NCBI GenBank assembly: GCA_963835685.1 | Contig: CAWIGI010000010.1 | Span: 248,001-312,000 of the forward strand | Direction of reading: 5' to 3' | Source of the DNA: DATAGF01 sp963835685 | Lineage (GTDB): Bacteria; Actinomycetota; Thermoleophilia; Miltoncostaeales; Miltoncostaeaceae | DNA: 64,000 nt | Shown: positions 18,116-26,509 of the stretch, piece after piece | Layout: each line of letters opens with the position of its first letter | Position numbering within the stretch: position 1 is the stretch's first letter | Position numbers and translations under genes: made by a program | Notes under the pieces: generated by a model | Database searches by the model: none | Told to the model about the DNA's origin: nothing | Seen by the model: the letters and a program-made list of their open reading frames with translations, nothing else

Positions 18116-18955
18116 ATGAGCCGACGGGACGAGGTGCTCGTCTCAACCGACTGGGTCGCCGAGCACGCCGACGACCCGGCCTATCGCCTCGTCGAGGTGG
18201 ACGAGGACACGGCCGCCTACGCGGACGGCCACATCGCCAACGCCGTCGCCTGGCACTGGAAGGACGACCTGCACGAGGAGCTGCGCCGCGAGTTCCTCGA
18301 CCAGGAGGGCCTCCGCGCGCTGCTGGCCCGCTCCGGCGTGGGCCCGGACACCACCGTGGTGCTCTACGGGGGCAACAACAACTGGTTCGCCACCTACGCC
18401 TACTGGCTGCTGCGCTACCTGGGCTTCGACCGGGTCAAGCTGATGGACGGCGGGCGCAAGAAGTGGGAGCTCGAGGAGCGCGAGCTGGTGACCGAGGAGC
18501 CGAGCGTCGCGCCGGCCGACCCCGGGGCGCTGGCGGGCGTGCGCGGCGAGCTGCGCGCCTTCCGGGACGACGTCCTGGCCCACCTGGGCGGCAACGGCAA
18601 GACGATGGTCGACGTCCGCAGCCCGGCCGAGTTCTCCGGCGAGGTGCTGGCCCCGCCCCACCTGCCCCAGGAGCAGGCCCAGGTGCCCGGCCACGTCCCC
18701 GGCGCGGCGAACGTGCCCTGGGCGACGGCCGCCCGCGAGGACGGCTCCTTCAAGAGCGACGAGGAGCTGACCCAGATCTACGGTGGGGTGGGCGTCACCC
18801 CCGACACCGACGTGATCGCCTACTGCCGCATCGGCGAGCGCTCCAGCCACACCTGGTTCGTGCTCCACGAGCTGCTGGGCTACGAGCGGGTGCGCAACTA
18901 CGACGGCTCGTGGACCGAGTACGGCAGCATGGTCGGCGTGCCGGTGGAGAGGTAG
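18116..18955 (+). CDS. thiosulfate/3-mercaptopyruvate sulfurtransferase (two-domain rhodanese)
   Basis: The 279-residue protein has two rhodanese domains. The N-terminal one is inactive, with Asn in the NNNWFATYAYW loop. The C-terminal one has the active-site loop AYCRIGERSSHTWF with its catalytic Cys. Such enzymes move sulfane sulfur from thiosulfate or mercaptopyruvate to cyanide or thiols. The CRIGERS loop is the type usual for actinobacterial thiosulfate sulfurtransferase. The start ATG follows an AAGGGGGAG ribosome site; a TAGACT hexamer near 18073 is a likely -10. Confidence 0.9.
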   Translation: MSRRDEVLVSTDWVAEHADDPAYRLVEVDEDTAAYADGHIANAVAWHWKDDLHEELRREFLDQEGLRALLARSGVGPDTTVVLYGGNNNWFATYAYWLLRYLGFDRVKLMDGGRKKWELEERELVTEEPSVAPADPGALAGVRGELRAFRDDVLAHLGGNGKTMVDVRSPAEFSGEVLAPPHLPQEQAQVPGHVPGAANVPWATAAREDGSFKSDEELTQIYGGVGVTPDTDVIAYCRIGERSSHTWFVLHELLGYERVRNYDGSWTEYGSMVGVPVER

Positions 18956-18988
18956 CCGAGGCGGAGAGGTCGCCGAGGCGGAGAGGTA
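18940..18988 (+). repeat. 17-base tandem repeat at the end of the rhodanese gene
   Basis: Two copies of a 17-base unit (18955-18971 and 18972-18988, one mismatch at the last base) follow a 15-base partial copy that includes the last rhodanese codons. Expansion moved the following ligase promoter away from the rhodanese stop. No function is evident. Confidence 0.6.
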
Positions 18989-18999
18989 GTCTCGGCGGG

Positions 19000-19935
19000 G
19001 TGACGCTGCCGCTCGCCCCGCCGGTACCGCCCCAGCTCGCCCGCTCGGCCCGCGAGGTGCCCGAGGGCGAGGGCTGGTCGTACGAGCGCAAGCTCGACGG
19101 CTTCCGGGCGATCGTCTTCGTCAACGGGAGCGACGTGGCGATCCAGTCGCGCTCCGGCAAGCCCCTGGCGCGCTACTTCCCGGAGATCGCGCTCCCGCGG
19201 GGCAGCTACGTGGCCGACGGCGAGATCGTCATCGCGGGTGACGGGGGCGACGAGGACTTCGGCCTGCTGCAGCAGCGCCTGCACCCGGCGGCCTCGCGCG
19301 TCGAGATGCTCGCCGAGCGGATCCCGGCCCGCTTCGCGGCCTTCGACCTGCTCGCGCTCGACGGCCGCGTCCTGATGGAGGCCCCCTTCGGCGAGCGCCG
19401 GGCCGCACTGGAGGCGGCGGCCGGGCTCGACCCGGTCGAGACGTCGACCGACGCGGCCCGCGCGGGCGAGTGGCTCCGCACCTCGGAGGGGGTGATCGCC
19501 AAGCGCCTCGACGCGCCCTACCGCCCCGGCGAGCGCCACGGGATGGTGAAGATCAAGCGCGTCCGGACGATCGACTGCGTGGTCATGGGCTGGCGGCCGG
19601 GGGTCAACCCCGAGCTGGTGGGCTCCCTGATCCTCGGCCTCTACGACGGCGGCGAGCTGCGGCCGGTGGGCCACTGCGCCGGCTTCACGGCCAAGCGCAA
19701 GCGCGAGCTGCGCGGCGAGCTCGCCCCGTACGAGACCGGGGGCCGCGGCAGCGGCGACCCGAGCCGCTGGACCGGCGACCGCGAGCTGGAGTGGGTGGAG
19801 CTGCGCCCGGATCTGGTCGCCGAGGTGAGCTACGACCACGCCAGCGGCGGGCGCATCCGCCACGGCGCGCGCCTGCTGCGCTTCCGGGACGACCGCGACC
19901 CGGCCTCGTGCACGTTCGACCAGCTCGACGAGTGA
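19000..19935 (+). CDS. ATP-dependent DNA ligase (LigC/LigD-ligase type)
   Basis: The 311-residue protein has the nucleotidyltransferase motif I YERKLDGFRAI with the AMP-accepting Lys. Motif III VADGEIVI, motif IV SEGVIAKRLD, motif V MVKIKRV and a C-terminal OB domain follow. It seals nicks or ends in DNA using ATP and stands alone without polymerase or nuclease domains. A TAGTCT hexamer ends 7 bases before the GTG start, so the mRNA is probably leaderless. The stop overlaps the next gene by 4 bases. Two LigD-type genes at 33951-35842 make this the second ligase of the window. Confidence 0.87.
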   Translation: MTLPLAPPVPPQLARSAREVPEGEGWSYERKLDGFRAIVFVNGSDVAIQSRSGKPLARYFPEIALPRGSYVADGEIVIAGDGGDEDFGLLQQRLHPAASRVEMLAERIPARFAAFDLLALDGRVLMEAPFGERRAALEAAAGLDPVETSTDAARAGEWLRTSEGVIAKRLDAPYRPGERHGMVKIKRVRTIDCVVMGWRPGVNPELVGSLILGLYDGGELRPVGHCAGFTAKRKRELRGELAPYETGGRGSGDPSRWTGDRELEWVELRPDLVAEVSYDHASGGRIRHGARLLRFRDDRDPASCTFDQLDE

Positions 19936-20594
19936 GCGCCCTCGCCGAGCGGTTCCTCGCGCGGGCGGGCGCGGGCGGGCGGGCGCGGGGCGTGCGCGTC
20001 CGCCAGCGCGGGGAGATGCGGATGCGGCCCGGCGCGTGGGCGATGCGGTTCGAGGCGGTGCATGAGATGGACGCCGCCCGCGTCGCCTTTCGCTGGCGGG
20101 CCCGCTTCGGACTCGGGCCGCTGCGGCCGCTGGCGGTCGTCAACGCCTACGACGCCGGCGGCTCCCTCGAGGGCCGCCTGGCGGGGGTGCGCCTCTTCCG
20201 ATCGCAGGGGCCGGATGTCGACCGCGGGGAGGCGATGCGCTACCTGGCCGAGCTCGCCTGGGTCCCCCACGCCCTGCGGGCGAACAGGGCCGTCGAGTGG
20301 GCCGAGCTCGGACCCGGCGAGGCGGAGGCCGCCACGCCCACCGCCGGGGGGCGCGCGGCCGTGCGCCTGAGCTTCGGCCCGGACGGCGACGTTCTCGGCG
20401 CGTCGGCACCCGACCGGCCGCGGACCGCCGACGGCCGGGCCGTCCCGACCCCCTGGCGGGGCGCGTTCTCCGACCACGGCGAGCTGGGCGGCCTGCGCGT
20501 GCCGCGGCGGGCCGAGGTCGCATGGCAGCTCCCCGAGGGCCCCTTCACCTACTGGCGGGCCGAGGTGACGGGGCTCGAGGTCATCGCCGGCTGA
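19932..20594 (+). CDS. DUF6544/DUF6920-like protein
   Basis: The 220-residue product resembles the conserved-unknown family seen beside dehydrogenases and ligases in actinobacteria. Recognisable stretches are RMRPGAWAMRFEAVHEM, MRYLAELAWVPHAL and TPWRGAFSDHGELGGLRVP. It looks cytosolic. The GTG start overlaps the ligase stop, so the two are translationally coupled. The function is unknown; family placement is from remembered motif patterns and should be treated as tentative. It is convergent with acuC, overlapping it by 14 bases. Confidence 0.65.
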   Translation: MSALAERFLARAGAGGRARGVRVRQRGEMRMRPGAWAMRFEAVHEMDAARVAFRWRARFGLGPLRPLAVVNAYDAGGSLEGRLAGVRLFRSQGPDVDRGEAMRYLAELAWVPHALRANRAVEWAELGPGEAEAATPTAGGRAAVRLSFGPDGDVLGASAPDRPRTADGRAVPTPWRGAFSDHGELGGLRVPRRAEVAWQLPEGPFTYWRAEVTGLEVIAG

Positions 20595-21787
20595 GGTCCC
20601 AGAAGCGGGACAGGGCGATCTCGCTCTGGGCGATCGCCGCCTCGGCCTCCGCCGCCGCGCGCCGGTCTCGCTCGGCGTCGGGGGCCGGGCCCGCGTCCTC
20701 CCACCAGCGCCGGGCGGGGTCGGGGCAGCCCGCGTCGGAGGCGATCCGGCGCCAGCTCTCGGGCACGGCCCCCTCGACCGCGACCCCGGCGAGCTCGGCC
20801 GCCAGGCCCGCCCAGGCGCGCGGCGGGGCGGTGCAGGGCTCGTAGCCGCCGCCCCCCAGCGCCACGAGCCGGCCGTCGCAGACCTCGTCGGCCAGGCCCC
20901 GCAGACCCGCCCAGAGCTCGCGGTGGAGCGGCATCGTGGTGAGGAGGTGGCTCAGCGGGTCGGCGTGGTGGTGGTTGACCCCGCACTGGGCGACGATCGC
21001 GTCGGGCCCGAAGGCCCGCACGACCGGAGCGACCACCCGCTCCCAGGCGGCCCGGTACGCGTCGTCGCCCGCGAAGGGCGGCAGGGCCACGTTGGCGGCG
21101 CTCCCCGGCGCCCCGGCCCCGCCGGTCTCTGCCGGGAAGCCGGAGCCCGGAAAGAGGTGGCGCCCGCTCTCGTGCACCGAGACGGTCAGCACCCGGGGCT
21201 CGTCGTAGAAGATCCACTGGGTGCCGTTGCCGTGGTGGACATCGAGGTCGACGTAGGCCACGCGCTCGAGCCCGGCGTCGAGGAGCGCCTGCACCGCGAC
21301 GGCCGTCTCGTTGTAGATGCCGAACCCCTGGGCCTGGCTCGCCGTCCCGTGGTGGGCCCCGGCGGCCGGCACCAGCGCCGCGCGGGCGCGCCCCGCCGCC
21401 ACCGCCCCCGCGGCCGCGGCGCAGGCGGCGCAGGCCCGCGCCGAGTCCTCGTGCATGCCCGGGTAGGCGTTGTTGTCGCCCCCGATCCCCCACTGGGCGC
21501 GCCTCGGGCTCTGCCGCGAGCACCGGGGCCTCGCTGTAGCGGCGCACCGCGCGGATGAAGGCCGGCGCGAACACCCGCGCGAGGGCCTCGTCGGCGAGCG
21601 GGCCGGGCGCGGCCTCCAGGGCCACCCCGGGCGCGTCGAGGAGGCCGGCCTCGCGGCAGAGCGCCACCGCGAGGCGGTGGCGGCGCGCGTCGGTCGGATG
21701 GCCGCCTCCGAACCGCATCCCGAGCCCGTCGTCGTGCACCACGAGCAGGCGGAGGGTCGTCGTTCCCCGCGGCCTGGGCCGGGACAC
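20581..21787 (-). pseudogene. acuC: AcuC/histone-deacetylase-family gene with a frameshift
   Basis: The N-terminal part (LLVVHDDGLGMRFGGGHPT to APVLAAEPEARP) and the rest (GGDNNAYPGMHEDSA, AGAHHGTASQAQGFGIYNE, VDLDVHHGNGTQWIFYDE, CGVNHHHADPLSHL, LGGGGYEP) lie in different frames. They join at about 21488-21496. Together they make a complete arginase-fold deacetylase with zinc ligands, of the acetoin-utilisation AcuC group that deacetylates acetyl-CoA synthetase. A single-base indel in GCGCGCCCAGTGG explains the break. It is either a recent null mutation or a sequence error. The start GTG overlaps the stop of the small membrane gene. Confidence 0.8.
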
Positions 21788-21897
21788 TAGGGGCCGAGGC
21801 CTCCGAGGACGCCCGTGAGCTCGAGCACCAGGAACGCCAGCAGGCCGGCGCCCGCGATCCCGTACCAGAGCCAGGCGGGATCGCGGCGGGGGCTCAC
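21787..21897 (-). CDS. 36-residue single-helix membrane protein
   Basis: A tiny frame between the phosphatase and acuC. Its GTG start overlaps the phosphatase stop as GTGA, and its TAG overlaps the acuC GTG by one base. The product has a short basic N-terminus (SPRRDPAW) and one hydrophobic helix (IAGAGLLAFLVLELTGVL), so it should sit in the membrane with N-in topology. It matches no family I know. The exact fit between two genes and the membrane helix are the reasons to believe it. Confidence 0.55.
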   Translation of the reverse strand: MSPRRDPAWLWYGIAGAGLLAFLVLELTGVLGGLGP

Positions 21898-23396
21898 GGC
21901 CCGACCCGCAGGACGAGGAGCGCCAGGTCGTCCTCCGGCGGCCCGCCGTGGTGGGCGGCGACGGCCCGCTCGACCGCGTCGGCGATCTCGCCGGCCGCGC
22001 GTCCGGCGAGGCCGGACAGCAGCGAGGCCAGGCGCTCCTCGCCGAACATCACGCCGTCGCGGCGGGATTCCGTGACCCCGTCGGTGTAGAGCACGAGGGC
22101 GTCCCGGGGCGCCAGCCGGGCGGTCTCCTCGTGCACGCGCACCTCGGCGAGCGGCCCCAGGAGCGTCCCGGGACGGCCGAGCGGCTCCACCCGCCCGCTC
22201 GCGCGCACGACGAGCGGCAGCGGGTGACCGGCCGAGGCCGCGGTCGCCGCCACGCCCGCGCCGTCCGGGACGACCCGCGCGCAGGCGACCGTCAGGAAGC
22301 GCGGCGCCAGGCCGCGCTCGGCCACGATCGCGTCGTTCAGCCGCTCCAGGGTCGCGCCGGGCGCGGGGTCCTCGCGCGCCAGCGCCCGCAGGGTGTGCCG
22401 GGCCAGGGAGGCGAGGGCGGCCGCGTCGATCCCCTTGCCGCAGACGTCGCCGATCACGGCCACCCACGACGGCCCGGCGGCGAAGAGGTCGTAGAAGTCG
22501 CCGCCGACCTCCACCCCGTCGCCCATGTCCAGCGGCCTGTGGCGCGCGGCGACGTCGATGCCCGGGATACCGGGCAGGGCGGGCGGAAGCAGGCTGCGCT
22601 GGAGGGTGCTCGCGATGACGCGCTGGTCGTCGAAGAGGCGGGCGTTGTCGACCGCGAGCCCGGCGCGGCGGCCGAGCTGGAGGGCCAGCGCCCGGTCGCC
22701 GTCGTCGTAGACGCGCCCGGACGGCCCCAGACCGAGGGTCAGCGTCCCGAGCTCGCGGCCGCGCGCGCGCAGCGGGACGACGATCCGCCGAGCGGGGTCG
22801 GCCTCCTCCGGCCCGCCGGCGGCGCCGCCGGCGACCCTGCGGAGCTCGCCGGACGGCTCGAGGACGTCGATGGTGCAGAAGTCGGCGAGGGTGGGTATCA
22901 CGAGCTCGGCGAGGCGCGCGAGGCGCTCCTCCACCCCGAGCGTCGCGTCGAGCGCCTCGCCCACCTCGAAGAGCAGCTGGAGCTCGCGCTCGGCCCGGAC
23001 GCGGTCGCTGATGTCCGTGACGAAGACGCCGACGGCCACGATCTCGCCGTCGTGGCGCACCGGGTACCCGCTGGCGAGCCAGGTGTGGTCGCGGCCCGGA
23101 GCGGCCGCCGTGGGGGCGTGGATCTCGAGGTGGTCGAGGGGATCGCCCGACTCGAGCACGCGCCGGAACGGGCCCGCGAGGGCCTCGCCCCACGGCGGGG
23201 GCATCACGTCGTGCGGCCGGCGGCCGACGAGCTCCTCGACCGCGCGGCCGCCGATCGCGGCGAGCTCCTCGTTGACGCGGACGAACCTCATCGCGGGGTC
23301 GAGCAGCCCGAAGCCGACGGGCGCGCAGGTGATGATCGTGTCGAGCAGCTCGCGCGACTCGCGGAGCTCCCACGCTTCGGGCGGCTCCTCGATCAC
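21894..23396 (-). CDS. PAS-GAF-SpoIIE (RsbU-type) serine phosphatase
   Basis: The 500-residue protein has a PAS domain (about 15-140, ending FVTDISDRVRAERELQ) and a GAF domain (about 145-280). A PP2C/SpoIIE domain with GGDFYDLF, IGDVCGKGIDAA, TASAGHPLPLV and LVLYTDGVTESRR follows; the metal-binding Asp residues are present. Such proteins dephosphorylate STAS anti-anti-sigma proteins in response to a signal. The partner is probably the STAS gene directly upstream, whose stop overlaps this GTG start by 4 bases. The phosphatase is soluble. Confidence 0.88.
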   Translation of the reverse strand: MIEEPPEAWELRESRELLDTIITCAPVGFGLLDPAMRFVRVNEELAAIGGRAVEELVGRRPHDVMPPPWGEALAGPFRRVLESGDPLDHLEIHAPTAAAPGRDHTWLASGYPVRHDGEIVAVGVFVTDISDRVRAERELQLLFEVGEALDATLGVEERLARLAELVIPTLADFCTIDVLEPSGELRRVAGGAAGGPEEADPARRIVVPLRARGRELGTLTLGLGPSGRVYDDGDRALALQLGRRAGLAVDNARLFDDQRVIASTLQRSLLPPALPGIPGIDVAARHRPLDMGDGVEVGGDFYDLFAAGPSWVAVIGDVCGKGIDAAALASLARHTLRALAREDPAPGATLERLNDAIVAERGLAPRFLTVACARVVPDGAGVAATAASAGHPLPLVVRASGRVEPLGRPGTLLGPLAEVRVHEETARLAPRDALVLYTDGVTESRRDGVMFGEERLASLLSGLAGRAAGEIADAVERAVAAHHGGPPEDDLALLVLRVGP

Positions 23397-23734
23397 CCCT
23401 GGGCGGCCGTCAGGTCCCCGACGACCTCGATGCGGTCGGTGACCAGCGTCAGCTCGAGGACCTTGCCCACCGGCCCGTCGGGCTCCACCACCACCACCAG
23501 GCGCCGCCCCTGGGCCTCGGCCCGGGTCGCGGCGTCCAGGATCACCCGCAGGCCGGTCGAGTCGATGTGCACGACCTGCCGCAGGTGGACGACGAGGATC
23601 GCGGGCCGGTTCTCCTCGACGGCCAGGATCGCGAGACGCAGGTCGCCGCAGTGGGCGAGGTCGAGATCGCCGCTGACCGTGACGATGCCGCGCGACCGGT
23701 CGCTGCTGACCGCGAAGGATCCCATGTCGGACAC
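23393..23734 (-). CDS. STAS-domain anti-sigma factor antagonist
   Basis: The 113-residue STAS protein carries the phosphorylation-site motif VVHIDSTGLRVIL, where the Ser of DST is the residue normally phosphorylated by an anti-sigma kinase. When dephosphorylated, such proteins bind the kinase and free a sigma factor. It is coupled to the SpoIIE phosphatase gene. No RsbW-type kinase or cognate sigma factor is adjacent, so the rest of the partner-switch lies elsewhere. The GTG at 23734 starts four codons before an internal ATG. Confidence 0.88.
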   Translation of the reverse strand: MSDMGSFAVSSDRSRGIVTVSGDLDLAHCGDLRLAILAVEENRPAILVVHLRQVVHIDSTGLRVILDAATRAEAQGRRLVVVVEPDGPVGKVLELTLVTDRIEVVGDLTAAQG

Positions 23735-23773
23735 CTGTGGAGTGTACCCCGGACCCCCCGCTTTCAGCCTCCC

Positions 23774-24199
23774 CTATTCGCCCTCTCCCCAGAGGGTGAT
23801 CGTCACGGACCGCGATCCAGCGCGGTCGCGGTGCTCGCAGAGGTAGATGCCCTGCCAGGTCCCGAGGGCGAGGCGGCCGTCCGCGACGGGCAGCGTCAGC
23901 GAGGGGCCGGTGAGGACCGACCTGACGTGGGCCGCCATGTCGTCCGGGCCCTCGAGCGTGTGGCGGAAGTACGGCGCCCCGTCGGGAACGGCGCGGTCGA
24001 GCCAGGCCGCGAGGTCGGCGCGCACGTCGGGGCTGGCGTTCTCGTTGAGGGCCAGCGACGCCGAGGTGTGGAGGACGATGACGTGCGCCAGGCCGACGCG
24101 CAGCGACCGGATCTCCGGCACGGCCTCCAGCACCTCGCCGGTGACGAGGTGGATCCCGCGCGGCCGGGGGCGCAGGGCGACGGTGCGCTGGAGCCACAC
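23774..24199 (-). CDS. YjbQ-family protein (UPF0047)
   Basis: The 141-residue protein has the family pattern VIVLHTSASLALNENASPDVRADL and HTLEGPDDMAAHVRSVLTG, ending LGTWQGIYLCEHRDR. Conserved His and Asn residues form a presumed active site. YjbQ proteins can replace thiamine phosphate synthase weakly, but their true role is unsettled. It lies between the ECF sigma gene and the STAS operon on the same strand, separated by gaps of 11 and 39 bases. GTG start. Confidence 0.88.
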   Translation of the reverse strand: MWLQRTVALRPRPRGIHLVTGEVLEAVPEIRSLRVGLAHVIVLHTSASLALNENASPDVRADLAAWLDRAVPDGAPYFRHTLEGPDDMAAHVRSVLTGPSLTLPVADGRLALGTWQGIYLCEHRDRAGSRSVTITLWGEGE

Positions 24200-24210
24200 C
24201 CTGCGAGAGG

Positions 24211-25749
24211 CTACGGGACGGGCGGCGGGGGTATCGGGGGCCCGGCGACCGGCGGCAGGGTGACCGTCGGCGGGCGCGGCCGCGCGGGCGTGGGGGCCGT
24301 CGGCCGCCTCGGGTCGGTCCGGGGCGGGTCGGTCACGGCGGGCGGCGGCGGCGTCGCCGGCGGGGGAGGCGGCGGCTCGGTCACGGCGGGGGGCTGCGTC
24401 GTGGCCGGCGGCGCCGCCGCCGTCGCCGGGGGCCGGCGCACCGTGCGCGCCGGGGCGCGGCGGCCCCCGGCCGCGGCGGCCGTCGTCGTCCCCGGGACGG
24501 GTGCCGCCTGCGGGGACGCGGGCTCGTCCGCGGGCGGCGGGGCCTGCGCGGCGGCCGTCGCCGGAGCGGCCGTCGCCGGAGCGGGGTCGTCGCTGGCGGT
24601 CGTCGCCTTGGCGGTCGTCGGCGGCGGAGCCGGGGCGGCGGCCGCGGTCGTCGGGGGGGCGGCGGCGGGCGCGGCGTCGGTGGTCGTCGCGTCCGAGCCC
24701 GTCCGCACCGCGACCAGCGTGGGCACCCCGATCAGGAGGAGGAGCGCGAGGATGCCCGCCAGGACGATCCCGGCGGCCCGCCGGCGCCGGCGGCGGGCCT
24801 CGTCGTCGCCGGCGCCGCCCGGCCCGGAGCCCCCCGCCCGGCCGGGGCCGCCCGGCCCGTCACCGCCGCCACCGGCTGCGTCCGCGGCGCCGCTCGCGGG
24901 CCCGCCGCCCGCGCCAGCGTCGGCGAAGCGCACGAGCCCGGCGTCCTCGGCCGCCCGCGCCGTCGCGGCGCCCAGGCCCAGGACCGGGAGCGGCAGCCAC
25001 GCGCGGTAGGTGACGCGGGCCTCCTCGAACGACGCCCGCGAGGCCCGGCACGCCTCGCACGACGCGAGGTGGGCCGTCAGGACCTGGGCGCGGTCCGGGC
25101 CGAGCTCGCCGTCGATCAGCGCGCCGATGTCGCCGAGGCGCGCCCGGCAGCCGGGGGCGAGCCACTCGAGGTCAACCTGCTCGAGGCGCAGCTCGCGCCG
25201 CAGCGCCATCCTCGCCCGCGCGAGCAGCTGCCCCACCGCGCCCGGGGTCACGTCGAGCACGCGGCCGATGTCCTCGTAGCCCATGTCCTCGAGCTCCCGC
25301 AGGGCCAGGACGAGCCGCTGACGCTCGGGCAGGCGGGCGTTGGCAGCCTGGACGTCGCGTCCCTGCGCGCCCACGAGCGTCGTCAGCTCGGGGTCGGCCT
25401 CCATGGCCGTGTCGGCGCCGGCCGCGCGCTCCACGTCCTCGGTCGGCGCCTCGCGCGCCCGCCGGGCGCTGCGGTCGTACACCAGGTTGCGGGCGGTGCG
25501 GTGCAGGTAGGCCGTGAGGTTCACCTCCCGGCCCCCGAGCTCGTCGAGCCGCGCGAACACGCGCAGGAAGGCCTCCTGCGTGATGTCGGCCGCATCCTCG
25601 CGGCTGCCCGTCAGCCGGTGCGCGACGTTGAACAGGCCGCCCTCGTGGCGCGCGAAGAGCTCGGTGAACGCGTCGCGGTCGCCCGCCAGCGCGGCCCGCC
25701 CGAGCTGGTCGTCGGTGCGGGAGCTCAGCGGCCCGGCGATGGAGGACAT
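24211..25749 (-). CDS. ECF sigma factor fused to a membrane anti-sigma domain with Pro-rich tail
   Basis: A 512-residue fusion. Residues 15-90 are sigma-70 region 2 (AFTELFARHEGGLFNVAHRL, ITQEAFLRVF). Residues 125-185 are region 4 (LPERQRLVLALRELEDMGYE). A zinc-binding anti-sigma motif HLASCEACRAS lies near residue 230, a low-complexity Gly linker follows, and one membrane helix (IVLAGILALLLLIGV) is near 330. About 150 extracytoplasmic Pro/Thr/Ala-rich residues end the protein. The layout resembles ECF groups with fused zinc-finger/transmembrane extensions such as ECF52, so release from the membrane, perhaps by proteolysis, is the likely switch. The disordered tail may sense the cell wall. 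Confidence 0.85.
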   Translation of the reverse strand: MSSIAGPLSSRTDDQLGRAALAGDRDAFTELFARHEGGLFNVAHRLTGSREDAADITQEAFLRVFARLDELGGREVNLTAYLHRTARNLVYDRSARRAREAPTEDVERAAGADTAMEADPELTTLVGAQGRDVQAANARLPERQRLVLALRELEDMGYEDIGRVLDVTPGAVGQLLARARMALRRELRLEQVDLEWLAPGCRARLGDIGALIDGELGPDRAQVLTAHLASCEACRASRASFEEARVTYRAWLPLPVLGLGAATARAAEDAGLVRFADAGAGGGPASGAADAAGGGGDGPGGPGRAGGSGPGGAGDDEARRRRRRAAGIVLAGILALLLLIGVPTLVAVRTGSDATTTDAAPAAAPPTTAAAAPAPPPTTAKATTASDDPAPATAAPATAAAQAPPPADEPASPQAAPVPGTTTAAAAGGRRAPARTVRRPPATAAAPPATTQPPAVTEPPPPPPATPPPPAVTDPPRTDPRRPTAPTPARPRPPTVTLPPVAGPPIPPPPVP

Positions 25750-25901
25750 GGCGCCTCATTCTCGCGCTCATCGGCGCGGCGCGCACGCAGGAATTCGCAG
25801 AACGCGGCGTGGGCCGCGAGGTGGGCCTCCAGCCTGCGGAGGCCCACCGCGGCCCAGTCCGCGACCAACTGCTCGTCGAGCGGAGGGGGACGGTCCGCCA
25901 C
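25725..25901 (-). CDS. 58-residue hypothetical protein overlapping the sigma gene
   Basis: A GTG-started frame whose 3' end overlaps the sigma factor start by 25 bases. The protein (ADRPPPLDEQLVADWAAVG, then an amphipathic helix and a charged tail) looks like a real soluble peptide with normal codon use rather than random shadow. It matches no family I know. Position suggests cotranscription with the sigma gene and possibly translational coupling. It could be a small modulator, but that is speculation. Confidence 0.5.
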   Translation of the reverse strand: MADRPPPLDEQLVADWAAVGLRRLEAHLAAHAAFCEFLRARRADERENEAPCPPSPGR

Positions 25902-25906
25902 GGCGC

Positions 25907-26482
25907 CTACTTGCCGGCGCAGACGACGTACGGGATCACGGCCGCCGTGAACTGGGCCGGGGCCTGGTAGGCGAACCGGAAGTGCCAGCCCGAGAGGTTG
26001 GCGGTCGGCTCGGAGGTCGTGACGCGGAGGGCCTTCTCGACCGCTGGGGCCAGCGTGTGCCAGCCGCCGGACAGGGCGATCCTGCCCGACGGGCAGGGCA
26101 GCGTGTACGGCGCGTAATCCTGCACGCCCGTCACCGGGACGACCGGGCCCGTGACCCGCGTGACCTTGGCCGGGTCGAAGCCGCCGTTGGCACCCGGCAG
26201 GCCCTGGGGGCCCTGGGGCCCGGCGACGCCGCTGTTCTGGAGCGCGGTGATGGCCTTGGCGTTCTGCTTGGACTTGGTGAGCGCCGTGGTCGCGTTCTTC
26301 TTGACCGAGGTGAACTGCGACTTGGTGAGGGAGAAGGGCCGGGCGGCGTCGGCCGCGTCGACCGGGGAGCCGATGACGCCCACGCCGATTGCGGCGGCGG
26401 CGATGGCGGCGGCGGGGACAACGGTGAGGATGCGACTTGCGCGACATGGTGGTCTCCTGTGGGAGGGTGCTGTCGTTCTCAC
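25907..26482 (-). CDS. secreted protein with a short collagen-like segment
   Basis: About 190 residues: a hydrophobic signal (ILTVVPAAAIAAAAIGVGVIG), a Lys-rich helical stretch, one collagen-like run GPQGPQGLPG, and a C-terminal beta-rich domain with two Cys. Such proteins are common exported proteins of Thermoleophilia. The frame starts at the ATG at 26482. A better start, the ATG at 26447 behind AGGAGACCACC, is one base out of frame and would give a normal signal n-region, so a frameshift at about 26430-26440 is likely. The gene belongs to a cluster of exported small proteins. Confidence 0.65.
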   Translation of the reverse strand: MRTTAPSHRRPPCRASRILTVVPAAAIAAAAIGVGVIGSPVDAADAARPFSLTKSQFTSVKKNATTALTKSKQNAKAITALQNSGVAGPQGPQGLPGANGGFDPAKVTRVTGPVVPVTGVQDYAPYTLPCPSGRIALSGGWHTLAPAVEKALRVTTSEPTANLSGWHFRFAYQAPAQFTAAVIPYVVCAGK

Positions 26483-26509
26483 CCGCCCAACCGGGACCGC
26501 GCGCGAGCC

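Noticed and set aside
18940..18995. CRISPR-like repeat
   Set aside because: Only two full 17-base units without spacers; no other regularly spaced repeats were seen in the window.
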